Source: Rhizoclosmatium globosum (Eukaryota; Chytridiomycota; Chytridiomycetes; Chytridiales; Chytriomycetaceae). From it: DNA of 64,000 nucleotides. The notes beneath the pieces are model-generated. The model was not told the origin of the DNA and did not search any database. It saw only the letters and a program-made list of their open reading frames with translations. Within the stretch, counting starts at the first letter, position 1, and each line of letters opens with the position of its first letter. This document shows positions 54,134-64,000 of the stretch, one piece after another. The stretch covers positions 248,001 to 312,000 of the forward strand of contig MCGO01000010.1 of the NCBI GenBank assembly GCA_002104985.1, given 5' to 3'. A program made the position numbers and the translations under genes.

Positions 54134-54553
54134 ATGCCTTCTCCTTGTCCCGCCCCTACTCCCAATGCCGCCTCGTGGTCGCCCAGCCAGCTGAAAGTGC
54201 ACAAGTCGAAATCGATGCCTGGATCAGCAGCGGCAGCCACAAGTCTCCCACCTGGCTTCGTCATCCCGATCATCCCACTCCAGTCAATCGGCAAAGACAA
54301 GCCGTTGGTCCCTCCAAAGCTCGTCTTGATGACAGGCTCCGAATTCGTACCATTGATGAGCAGGTCCGTCACAAAGTCCCCTCTTGCACCCGCCAAGAAG
54401 CGCAAACATGTTTCTGCATTGACGCATGTGCCTTCGCCCTTACATGCTGTCATTAGTGCTGAGAGTTTGAAGGAATCATCACCTCGGGAGTCGAGCGATA
54501 GTTTGGTGTTGAATTCTGTGATCGCTGTTGGACTTACACAACGCAGGAGATAA
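54134..54553 (+). CDS. Small disordered protein with an IPIIP motif (paralogue 1 of a tandem pair)
   Basis: A single exon of 139 residues. It is Pro/Ser-rich with a hydrophobic core GFVIPIIPLQSIGKDKPLVPPKLVL and a basic patch PAKKRKH. The core resembles that of the gene at 54853. No family was recognised. A long open frame also exists on the opposite strand (54082-54573); the plus strand is preferred because both genes share the same motif in this frame. Confidence 0.4.
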   Translation: MPSPCPAPTPNAASWSPSQLKVHKSKSMPGSAAAATSLPPGFVIPIIPLQSIGKDKPLVPPKLVLMTGSEFVPLMSRSVTKSPLAPAKKRKHVSALTHVPSPLHAVISAESLKESSPRESSDSLVLNSVIAVGLTQRRR

Positions 54554-54852
54554 GGAATCGGTTCTGGTAACACTATTCTCTCTACTTTCTCTTTATACTT
54601 ATAGACGTGTAAAATAAAACGGTGCTTGTGCTGGTTATAACTGTTGAACGTTTGATAATTGATAATTACAAATACTTTTCAAATTCATTCCCTCCTTTGA
54701 GAACGAGGCCTGCATCTTCTTGTTTCATTGAACCAGAGATCCAGTGATGAGATGGGGGTTCTTCCAAAAGCTTCAAGCCAGCAAAGCATCCCGAAAACGT
54801 GTCTTACCATTGCTGACTGACAAGCATTCAACAAGAGTTTCTTACAACCACC

Positions 54853-55242
54853 ATGGCATCTTTGGCTGTGCCTGACATTCAAATTATTCCAGCGACACCA
54901 GAGGACACATCTGCCCCTCCGAATGCACTTACATCAGGGTGCCTCCCAGCAATTGAAAACTTGACAGTGTCTACAGCTGTATCGCCCTTGGCGGTCCCTT
55001 CGATGCGCAGAAGAAAGAGCCGTGGTAACCACAAATCACAACCCAACAACCTGAACACCACTGGAATCACCATCGTGATTCCCATAATTCCCATTGACGA
55101 GTTTCTCACGCGACCTGGAAGCAACGCCATGATATTGCCACCAACAGTGAATTTGAAGAAAGGAACGATGAGACGGAAGATGATGGTTGTCTCTGTCCCA
55201 AAAGCTGTATCTGAGTCAGACACAACGAGTGAGAGCGCATAA
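54853..55242 (+). CDS. Small disordered protein with an IPIIP motif (paralogue 2 of a tandem pair)
   Basis: A single exon of 129 residues. It holds the core GITIVIPIIPIDEFLTRPG, then ILPPTVNLKKG and a basic RRRKSRG patch, and ends in a Ser/Thr/Glu tail. The arrangement of VIPIIP, PP-x-V-x-L and a basic-acidic tail parallels the gene 300 bp upstream. The N-terminal IQIIPATPEDTS may be a second, weaker copy. The function is unknown. A 170-codon frame on the opposite strand makes the strand choice uncertain. Confidence 0.4.
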   Translation: MASLAVPDIQIIPATPEDTSAPPNALTSGCLPAIENLTVSTAVSPLAVPSMRRRKSRGNHKSQPNNLNTTGITIVIPIIPIDEFLTRPGSNAMILPPTVNLKKGTMRRKMMVVSVPKAVSESDTTSESA

Positions 55243-55406
55243 GTTTTGATAAAGGTTACACGATCTTGCAGAGAGAGCCTCATGATTAATACATATTCCA
55301 AGTTATATAATGTCGAATGATTTGGTAATGCAGTCAGTGGGATGGGAGGGGCAGACGCCTTGGCCCACGCCAAAAAAAAACGTCCACTCAATTGTGAAAG
55401 TTGTCA

Positions 55407-56483
55407 ATGGGTTGCAACTTCTCACTGCTCAAGAAGCATTGTAAGACGACGTCAATACAGATCGTACCAGCTGTGAAGACGGATGATCCTGTGATTGTGT
55501 CTGAATCTGTTGCTGCCGAAGCTGCTGAGTGTGGCAATCTGCGTCGGACTGGCGTGACAGCGACACCTTCTCCTGCATCTAGCTGTTCAGTCGATACACC
55601 TCATCAAGGACAAGACTTTGGATCATTAGATCAACCAGTGTCTATGGCAGAACCTCTTCCTGCATCCACAGTCGCATTCTCAAGTAAAACACTCTTATCA
55701 ACCGAGAACCAATGCGAGTCACCAACTCAAACGATAAGTTCTTCTGGATCAGAACTGGATAGAGCTCCTGTCGAATCTGCACGCAGCGGCAGCGAGCCCG
55801 TCAGGTTCTTTCAAAACTCTTTGATTGAAAGTCCCGTATCTTCAGGCAAATCGCTGGAGGATTCAACGATTGACGCTCAAAAGAAAGCGATTGGAAGAGA
55901 TCCAGAGGGTATTGCTGAAATGGAACGACGGTTGGCGGCTTTGTTGAGTGAGGCATTCTTTGAAATCAATATTTTGCTCTGAATCATTGACGTTGCCTTT
56001 CTTCTTTATTCAGGAGCTGTAGACTTGGGAAGAGTGGCAAAGGAGTTGTCCATCATTCGAGAGGAGTCTGAATATTCTAGTTCAAGTGTTGATGTTCAGC
56101 AGCAAGTTCAGCAATTCCAGACACAGACAAGCATGCCTAATGATTTGACTGCAACTGATGTCGTAATTGTGGAACCAATTCAAGACGTTTCTGCTCGAAG
56201 AGACAGTGTCTCCACACTGATTCAAGGTCAAACGGATGAAATCGCGGACACCAAAGATTCACAAGATGAAAACATGAAAAAACTCCTTTCTCCTTCACGT
56301 AGTTTTTTGACACCTGTCTTGGCTAGTGGAATCACACCATCTTCATCAAGCTCGAGCTTGAATTCTGCAATGACAAGAAGAACTGTAAAGTTTGACGAAG
56401 CCAGTATCGGAAGGTCAAGGATGGATTCTGTCAAATCAATTGAGCGTCCATTTGGTCGAACTCAAACTCAAATGGACGCGTAG
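55407..56483 (+). CDS. Unrecognised, likely myristoylated and palmitoylated disordered protein
   Basis: The exons are 55407-55947 and 56014-56483 (336 residues). The N-terminus MGCNFSLLKKHCK fits an N-myristoylation signal with adjacent palmitoylation Cys and basic residues, so plasma-membrane attachment is likely. The body is Ser/Glu-rich and disordered. The C-terminal RRTVKFDEASIGRSRMDSVKS has a kinase-site look and resembles KKGVKFDAEASVED in the gene at 56668. Together with its neighbours it forms a run of four disordered-protein genes between 54.1 and 59.1 kb. Confidence 0.6.
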
Positions 56484-56667
56484 GAGTTCTTCATTGAAAC
56501 ATTGATGTTTTGATGCAAGCAATAAACACGGGATGGTGTCTTTGTGTCTCTGAAACAATTGAAATAGTTTTCTGAAACAGTGAACCCAAGCCAGACGGAA
56601 ATTTTTTGTTTGTCAGCTTGCGAAGACACAAAAAAAGGGCTTTTCAAAGTTGTGACATCTGGGATCA

Positions 56668-59063
56668 ATGGATGGCAACCAGGGAACCAGCAAGCGGCCA
56701 GTAAGTACACAGCACCCTTTTGGACACGTTACGAGTAGCAAGTGCCGGGTGAAAAGCGGGGTATAAGGCAATCCTGACAACCACCTAATTAGACGCTCTT
56801 CTCGCGGTTGTTCTCGCTCAAGGGCCGCGACGAGGCGGCAAGTCCCGTGCCAAACAACAACAACAATGCAAGCAACAGGGTTCATAGCGGTCGAACGCAG
56901 TCGCTTCCGGTGCCGCCAAAGCCGGACTTGACTCAAACAACTCCCGTTTCACTGGACTTTCTTCGGTCGCCGCCGCCGCCGCTTCGACCGCCGATCGCCG
57001 CCGATTCTTCGGACTTGACAGACGACTCGGTGTCGTTGTCGGAATCGATTGCGAAGGACTTGTTTGAGTCTGAGTTCTGGGCTTCATCGACTGTGCTGGC
57101 ACTGTCGCCCCCCGCAACTCCATCGCTGCTGAACCACCAACTGCACTCGGACTTTGGAGGAAGCGGTGGCGGTGGTGGTTTGCAGACAATCCCTACTATC
57201 TTGCCCTCGGTGCAGGACAGGAGCGTCAAGTCATTCTCATTGCCCCCTTCTCAGTTGAAAGCATCCCGTCCAAGCTCGCTTCAAATCCAAACATCCTCCC
57301 CTAAACCACGTCCCTCTGAATCCGCTGAGCTACCTCTTCCACCTGCTCCTCCATCAACTCAAGCACGGGTTATGTTGGCCCGTAAATGGGCCTCAAAAAG
57401 TTCAATTTCAAACCTGTATAGCCAAGGAGGTGGAGGGAATGGTGACTCAAAGTCGAGAATGTCTCCTGCTCTTGTGGCTCGATCGGCGAGTACAAGCTCC
57501 AGCATAGCGGCTCCAGTTGGGTCTCCTTTGGCTCAAACCACTAAACTGATGCCCCCGACATTTCCCAAAATTACCAACAGCAGCGGAAGCAGCGAAGAAG
57601 AAGAATCAACAGATGAATCGTCTTCAGAAGATGATAAACCATTAGCTGTTGCGATGCGAAACAAGGCTGAGAACACACCTTCATCCCCAACTACCAACCA
57701 ATTCCGCAATCCGTTGGGACATCCCACTGGACGAAATTCACCTCTGATACCCCCGTCAAACCGACATAATCCATCCCCATCACCCGCTCAGCCTCTTTTA
57801 CAAACGTATTTCGGAAGATCATACACTGAATCTGAAGCGGGAAGCAGCGACTCTCAAACTACGTTGACGATGCCAGGTTCACCTCCAAATGCTACACCGA
57901 AAAACTTCAGGAGTTTTGTTTCATCCATGTTTTCAAGTTCACCATCAACTCCAGTTGTACAGCGGAAACCGATAGAAACGGATGCACCAAGAGTCCAACG
58001 AAGCGGGTCTTCGTTAGGATTTCGATCTGCCTCACCTATAATACCAAATGGAATGGGGGGTCGTAGCAATAGCTCGTTAGGATTCCAAGAGTTGCAGCAT
58101 TTACCCCAATATCCACCACCAACTATGGCTAGCCCGCATTCGTGGTACCCACCTGGCGTCCCTCCCAATGTCATGGTGCGTTCAGCGTCCGAAAATCCAA
58201 ATGGCAGCGGGAGATCGTGGTCAGGAAGTGATTATGGCGGTTCAAACACTGCTCAATATCCACATGTTTATCAACCCCCCTACCAGCCGATTCAGTCTTA
58301 CAATCCCTATCAACCCAATCCAGCAATGTATCCACAGCGGTCTTATTCTGGGAGCGAATATGGCGGCAGTTCGCCACGAATGTGGAATGGCAGTGACTAT
58401 GGAGGCGGGCGTGTTTGGAGTGGAAGCGAACGTGGGTATGCGGTTTCTGAAGGTGGTGCGTCACAGCATTCCTATGGCCAGAACCGCTCCCAACCATTAC
58501 CTGGTGGAGCTCCTGGTCCGTACCCTATGATGACTCCAGCGCCAGTGGTTGGATCCCCACCCCCTATGGACTCCGCGCAATTATTGCAGTATATGCAGTA
58601 CCACCAAGAAATGGCGACACGTGCATATCAGTCATACCAACAACAACAACAACAAAAGCAGCAACAATTAACATCTCCAAAAATCTCTGCCTCCAAGACA
58701 AACGTCGCATCGTCGCCACTGGCAGGAGGAGAAAAGAGTAAACGATCGTCAAAGGCTTCGTCGTTGTCGTCAGTGGGCAAGAAACAGTCATCCATGAAGC
58801 TTTCAACTGTACATCAAGGAGGAAGTGAAACGGAATCAGAAGATGAAGGTGGAATGACTTCCACCCAGCCATTAACGCATCGCACGCATTCAACACCTAG
58901 TTTACGCAGCGGACCGCCACCGCCTTCGATTTTGCGTACGACTTCTGTAGGAGTGGCGACGAAGAAGGGAGTCAAGTTTGATGCAGAGGCATCTGTTGAG
59001 GATGGGAAGGGACCCATGACGAAGCGAAGGAAAGAGAAGAAGGTGCTTACTTCAGTCGCCTAA
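56668..59063 (+). CDS. Large low-complexity Ser/Pro/Gly/Gln-rich protein
   Basis: The exons are 56668-56700 and 56793-59063 (767 residues). Exon 1 encodes only MDGNQGTSKRP. The protein is almost wholly disordered. It has Pro tracts, an acidic SSEEEESTDESSSEDD patch, several Ser-Gly-Ser-Asp/Glu-Tyr-Gly-Gly units (SGSDYGGS, SGSEYGGS, NGSDYGGG), a Gln run and a basic C-terminus (TKRRKEKK). The motif KKGVKFDAEAS near the end resembles one in the preceding gene. No catalytic domain was seen; condensate-forming, cortical or RNA-binding roles are possible but unproven. Confidence 0.65.
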
Positions 59064-59376
59064 TTTACACAATTACATAACTATGTTAACTTAAAAGAGA
59101 AAGGAAGAGTAAAAGAATAATTATCCTGAATACCTATTACAGTGACCAAGCTAGAAGATGATTGAGCACGTTGAACTTTTATTTGTTATCAATTAGCCTA
59201 TTAACCTTGGTTTATGCGAGAAGAGTTCCCGGTGGCAAAGCGTCCGAAAACAGTTGTTAAAATTGAGTGCCCTCCATCGTTTCGTCCAGGGATTCCCAAA
59301 GCGACATTTACTCTTTCGCTCGAGGCAACCGTCGCTGCCACCAACCACCACAACCACAACCACCAAACGAAAGCCA

Positions 59377-61242
59377 ATGAGTCGCCGCGTCGTTGCCACC
59401 GTTGTCGAAGTTGTCGGACGCACGAGCTTCGCGTATCCGTCGTGCGGCGTCTGCGCAAAGAAACTTCCACCGGCCACGTCGCCTTCAACGCCAACTTTAA
59501 ACTCTTCCTCAAACGGAGCAAGTGCATCGGCGGCTCCGCGGCGTCGGCCACTCGAACTCGCTTCAAATTCAACAAACACAAACTCAATTCAACAGCCTCT
59601 GCATCAACCACAACTGAACCAAACACGCGTCCACGTCTGTTCAACCTGTCGTACGGCCGTGCAAGAGGACGAGGCCCGGTATCGCTTCAATGTGCGTCTG
59701 GCTGTGGCGGTTCAGGGGAAAGTCAAACATGGTACCTGTCATTTTTACCCTTGCAGAACCCCCTTTTCTCTCCTAGTCTAACTATCCTTCCATCTAGTCA
59801 CAGTATTTGGATCTTCTTTGGATCCGCTTTTTGGAATGTCTTGTTCCCAGCTTTCTCACACTCTTCGAAGGAATGCTGTCAACGACGCTGGAACTCAAAT
59901 GCCAACTATCGACTCCCGTAGAGTTATTCATGCTCTTGACCAAGTCGTGGCGAATCTTGTTGTTCTTCTTGTAGTCAAAAACTCAATGTTTGAGCAGTTG
60001 ACGGATCTGTCAGATGTGTTGGACAGGTCCTTGCAACTGAACGGTAGCGTGAAATCAACCAAACATTCCTCCACATCTTTCACGCGTCAAAAAGACTTTG
60101 TTGTGTCTTCGATAGAGTTTCCTGTTCCACCGTCCATCACCGTTGCCCATATTCTTGGCCTTGTGTCGCTTCCACCTATTCAATTTCCCAACACCATCAA
60201 TAGCCAACCACTCGATACATTCTCTGATGACTTATTGGATGGGCTGACACAAGAGAACATTTTTTCGCCATCTATGCCCACGAACGAAAATCTCTCCATT
60301 TCCTCCCGCTTTCTCTCTCCACCTACTACACCACCACGAAATCTTGCTGCAACCACTGTACAGTTGAATGAATTCGATGAAGATGAAGACGATGATGGCA
60401 AATTGGATTCCACCCCGCCTCTCCTCCCGCCATCTCCTTCTCATAACATTTCAGCCTATACTTTAGCAACGCCGCCCTTGGAAGCATTTGAAATTTCTTC
60501 TATTTCCACTCACGCCTTTTTTGGAATGCCATCGCCTCCTCCACAGAGAACCCCTTCAAACCATATCCCAAACACCACACCGTCTCGCACTACACCTTCG
60601 CGTACAACCGCTTCGCGTATGACTCCATCAAACTTCACCACATCTATTCTCGTTCCAGAATCGCCTCTTCTTTCAACAGACTCATCCCTCTTCACACAGT
60701 TAGCAACACTGAGTCTGTCGGACGACTCTTCAGTCACTCCAAAACCCAAACGCCAAAGCAGTCTCAAACTGACCCCCCAAAAGACTCCACAAACTCCTGA
60801 AATCGATACGTCAAGTCCATTCTTTGTTCCCGAGACACCACTCACTGCAGCTGCCGCTGCTGAATCTCCAGAATCAACCGCGACCCAGACGCCAACGAAA
60901 ACAATTGGCCAACGACATACTTTATCGACACCCGTATTCCGAAGTCCATCCACTCGGTTTATCCCGCACGTACGAAACGTAACTCCTGGGAAACGAACAG
61001 GTCCTGGGAGCGACGAGGATATTGATGATTTGGAAGCATATGTGCGCGGGATGCGGATCTCATCTAGTTCCTCTGTGAAACGGAGTCGGTTGTCGGGAGT
61101 CATTGCGGATGATAGTTCTGGTGGAATTGGAATTGTGGTTGGTGAGGATGAATTGGATGCAATGTTGAGTCAGAGCCAAGGAGGTTTATTTTCGCAAAGT
61201 CAACGAGTTAATGGGTGGAGGAGACCTGGGTTGGAGATGTGA
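59377..61242 (+). CDS. DDIAS-like protein with an RPA C-terminal-type zinc OB fold
   Basis: The exons are 59377-59731 and 59798-61242 (599 residues from MSRRVVATVVEVVG; an in-frame Met at 59254 exists). The N-terminal domain shows AYPSCGVCAKK, later VHVCSTCRTAV, then RYRFNVRLAVAV and VTVFGSSLDPLFGMS. This is the four-Cys OB fold (Rep_fac-A_C) found in RPA1 and in DDIAS/Noxin, which is linked to DNA damage and meiosis in animals. The rest is disordered and rich in Ser, Thr and Pro, with many TPxK/SPxx sites. The single-stranded DNA role is inferred from the fold. Confidence 0.68.
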
Positions 61243-61342
61243 ACGATGTCAGATATTCTTTTCTTTCGTTTTGGTTTGGGGTTTGTGTCAGTTCATCTAT
61301 CAAATTATAACAATTTCATAATGTAAAATTAAACTAGAAAGA

Positions 61343-63150
61343 ATGGCTCAACAAAACCGACATGACTTGTTTGTGATTTCGACGTCTGCGGTAAATAGCT
61401 CCGACGAATTATTACCCACTCCGGCTGCTCAATTACGGGAGTCGAGAGGGGAGGAAGACGCATTGGTACGGAAGATGGATTGGCGACTAGTTCCATTCCT
61501 CTCCTACTTGTACCTCTTCAACTTCCTCGATCGCGCAAATATTGGTATAGTCAACGTCTGTCTTCGAGCCACATATCTAACCTTATTCAGCAAACGCGCG
61601 CGCGGTCGGCTTCGATGGGTCGTTGGGACAGATGGAGCGGGACTTGGAGATGAAACCAGGCCAGTACAACTGGGCGCTATCAGCCTTTTTCATTGGTATG
61701 TACCACAAGGAGATGAATTGATGGATACTGATGATGCGGGTTCGCTTCTCCAGGATACATTCTGTTTGAAGTCCCGTCAAACATTGCACTCAAAATCGTG
61801 TCTCCAAGAATATGGGTAAGCGACGTGCATAGTAAATGTACAATTTATTCACAGATGTTTTTTTTATAAAGATTGCTCGAATTATGTTTTCATGGGGTGT
61901 CTGTGCAACGTGTTTGGCGTTTGTCCAAAACTTTGCTGGACTTGTTGCTATCCGTGTGTTACTCGGAATATGTGAAGCGGGTTTCTTTCCAGGAATTATG
62001 TTTTATCTGTCGTGTTGGTATACACCAAAGGAATTGACACTCAGGGCTGGAATTTTCCTTGCGGCAGCCACGGTGGCAGGCGCATTTGGAGGTTAGGTTC
62101 CATATTTGCTGGTTGCAGGATTAACTCAACTCGAATTAGGCGTACTTGCTTATTTTTTAGCGCAGGTTAATCTTGGATTCATCTCAAGCTGGAGGGCGAT
62201 TTTTTTATTTGAAGGGATTCCATCTGTCTTCAATTGTTTCCTGGTTCTATGGTTCCTCCCCAATTTTCCTCAGTCTGCAAGCTTCCTCAACGAAGCAGAG
62301 AGAATTTTGGCTTTATCACGACTGGAGAAGGAGGGAATCCGGTTGGATGAGCCTGAATTTGATAAGAAACAGCTCATGAGTGCCTTTAAGGAGCCCATAG
62401 TTTGCATCAGTACATTCATCTACTTAGGCGTTGTAACGAGCACGTATGGTTTCACATTCTTTTTGCCAAGTATTATCGCTAAGATGGGATATTCGGTGAG
62501 CCTTATTTTGCAGCTTCGCTTTTCTGAATATGCTCCAGTCCCTTTCAGCTCAATTATTTTCATCCATTCCATACGTGATTGCTTGCACATTTGTTTGTAT
62601 ACTATGCTATACCTCTTGTCGACTTCAAGATCGATCTGCTCACTTGATTAGCCTCTTGAGTTTACAAACGGTCGGATTCCTGGTCCTAGCATTCTATAGA
62701 GATGAAAAAGCACAGCAATATGTATTGTTCTTCACTCTCTGTGTGATTGCGACGACTGTTTACGCGTGTGTCCCAATTTCAATTGCGTGGATGCTCAACA
62801 ACACGAAAGGAGGGACGAAGAGTGCAGCTTCTGCTGCTATTATGGTCGGTATTCAAATATTTAAAATTTGAACTTTTTATATTAACCCTACATTGTTGAA
62901 GATTGGGATAGGAAATCTGGGGGGCGTTTTAGGGCCCCAAGTCTGTAAGTGATTTCCTGTAAAATTCTGGCATTAACTTTTCATTCAAGATCAACCATCT
63001 GACGCAAGTTCACTATACCGGCATGGCCACATAATTATGGCTGGATTCACTGTTTGGGCCTTATTTTGGACAATTATGTTGCGATTGCATCTTTCGTGTC
63101 TCAACAAAGGATCTGGAAGGAATACACGCGATGCAATATATCAGCTTTGA
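61343..63150 (+). CDS. MFS transporter of the anion:cation symporter (Dal5/Tna1-like) group
   Basis: The exons are 61343-61544, 61591-61695, 61754-61815, 61872-62091, 62119-62495, 62539-62844, 62902-62944 and 62990-63150 (491 residues). The family signatures are RKMDWRLVPFLSYLYLFNFLDRANIANA, QYNWALSAFFIGYILFEVPSNIAL, RVLLGICEAGFFPG and WRAIFLFEGIPSV. Twelve helices can be counted roughly. Typical substrates are allantoate, ureidosuccinate, nicotinate or vitamins; the sequence does not tell which. An in-frame TAG near 62095 is removed only if 62092-62118 is a 27-nt intron, so either this is an ultra-short intron or the gene is broken there. Confidence 0.82.
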
Positions 63151-63448
63151 ATAAAAGTCTTGTTTATTGGTATTATATCACAATTCAACCTATGCTTGAG
63201 GTCTTGCGAAAACTTGCGCATTGTTTGATTATAGCTTGCATTCTAAGTGCATCTTAATGAAGGTCAGTAATGTGCTGTTTCAAGGTCTACCCACCTTCTT
63301 CGCGTTGCATATATACGGTAAGATTCGACGGAACCACTTGGATTGAGCGGTACTCATATGGCGTTTGTTTGTTAAATCCGATAGGATATGTCATCGGTTT
63401 TCTGTTAAAGAAAGATGGTGTATTGTAAATCTACGAGTAGAACCAGCG

Positions 63449-63970
63449 TCAGCCGGATTCATTACAGAACCGAGAACGTACCTCCTCATTCCAAGCACCC
63501 AGGATGCGAAAGCATCGAACATTGTTTATTGTTTGGATAGTATCTGGTGTTTCAGAATTGGATTCGAGGTTCAAACAGTGCGACATAGGAGGTGAAATAA
63601 GATCCATATGGCTTTCAAAGATATGAAACAATTTTGAAGACTTTACACTTTCATCGAGAACATGAGGGGTCATGCTGCAGCCCTGTTGGTGATGAGACAA
63701 ATATCGTTCTGAACCGGGTAGGACGAATACCTTTGAAGCTCTAAATGGATTGAATCGATACATGGCTTCTCCACAACAGAGATATTTTCCACGCTGAGTG
63801 TCTGAGCCAGTATCTGAACTGTTGACGCCATGTGGGTATACAACGTTTTCAATATGACGTCGACATTTAGGGTATTCCGAGAATGGAAAGCGCTTCTTGC
63901 AGGCGACACAATCGGCATGATAGACGAGCCCCCAGACTCTCCAAAGAACTCCTTTCCATCCAATACCTTC
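63449..63970 (-). CDS. C-terminal exon of a zinc-site protein, possibly BTB/SANT regulator (KIAA1841/SANBR)-like; 5' part outside window
   Basis: The frame on the minus strand enters through a likely 3' splice site (TTTCAG, about 63971) and ends at a stop at 63449. It shows WKGVLWRVWGLVYHADCVACKKRF, KCRRH, then GKYLCCGEAMYRFNPF and HQQGCSMTPHVL. The spacing C-x2-C, C-x3-H, CC and GC-x-x-x-x-H suggests one or two bound zinc ions. The WRVWGLV...C..C..F layout recalls the C-terminal part of SANBR-type proteins, from memory only. The remaining exons lie past the right edge. It is convergent with the MFS gene. Confidence 0.5.
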   Translation of the reverse strand, partial: EGIGWKGVLWRVWGLVYHADCVACKKRFPFSEYPKCRRHIENVVYPHGVNSSDTGSDTQRGKYLCCGEAMYRFNPFRASKVFVLPGSERYLSHHQQGCSMTPHVLDESVKSSKLFHIFESHMDLISPPMSHCLNLESNSETPDTIQTINNVRCFRILGAWNEEVRSRFCNESG

Positions 63971-64000
63971 TGAAAGTAAGTCTACGATCCATTCATTAAA

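Noticed and set aside
59193..59644. Two overlapping minus-strand frames of about 130-150 codons
   Set aside because: They lie opposite the zinc OB-fold exon of the DDIAS-like gene, whose Cys pattern is convincing; the antisense frames have no recognisable features.

Overview
This window reads as nuclear DNA of a zoosporic (flagellated) fungus, most probably a chytrid. The gene set is fungal: an ERT1/AcuK-type Zn2Cys6-PAS regulator, an Ert1-adjacent MPC2, TOM7, LSM8, CWC25, ZW10 and a Dal5-type MFS carrier. Mixed in are genes expected where a cilium or flagellum is kept: a calaxin-like EF-hand protein and a TRPV-like ankyrin channel. Genes are dense, on both strands, and cut by many short GT-AG introns. 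Most introns are 45-65 nt, several are 38-40 nt, and two candidates are only 26-27 nt. Branch sites of the form CTAAC are often visible. No rRNA, tRNA or CRISPR was seen. Almost all exon chains below were joined by hand and keep one open frame from start to stop.

Layout. 1-15.2 kb: a 5'-truncated gene, a queuosine salvage gene, a thioredoxin, a mitochondrial two-HMG-box protein, a protein with three SUMO-interacting motifs, a RING-H2 ligase with six such motifs, CWC25, a coiled-coil protein, LSM8, an unknown membrane protein and a calaxin-like protein. 15.3-20.85 kb: a nearly intact Ngaro/PAT-type tyrosine-recombinase retrotransposon with split direct repeats (A1-genes-B1-A2-B2), ending 32 bp before the TOM7 start codon. 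20.9-41.3 kb: TOM7, a DEDD exonuclease with a duplicated unknown domain, a TRPV-like channel, a cyclic-nucleotide-binding-domain/D-lactate dehydrogenase fusion, a TBC1D24-like TBC-TLDc protein, an unknown type I membrane protein, a RUS-family protein, MPC2, the ERT1-like regulator and a second RING-H2 ligase. 41.3-41.9 kb: a small secreted precursor holding four disulphide-loop peptides between Arg-Arg sites. 42-64 kb: an ERMP1-like M28 peptidase, a multi-pass membrane protein, guanine deaminase, a DUF1697 protein, an ABHD10-like hydrolase, ZW10, a cluster of disordered proteins, a DDIAS/RPA-C-like protein, an MFS carrier and a partial zinc-site gene running off the right edge.

The best candidate for something undescribed is the peptide precursor at 41339-41860. 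It has a signal peptide and three copies of an identical 15-residue peptide with a six-residue Cys loop, plus one divergent copy. All copies lie between dibasic sites, and the three identical copies differ in DNA only at synonymous positions. It looks like a Kex2-processed peptide hormone, pheromone or cyclic peptide precursor. Other items worth attention are the cNMP-domain/D-LDH fusion, the neighbouring SIM-rich genes, the exonuclease with a tandem domain, and the retrotransposon beside TOM7.
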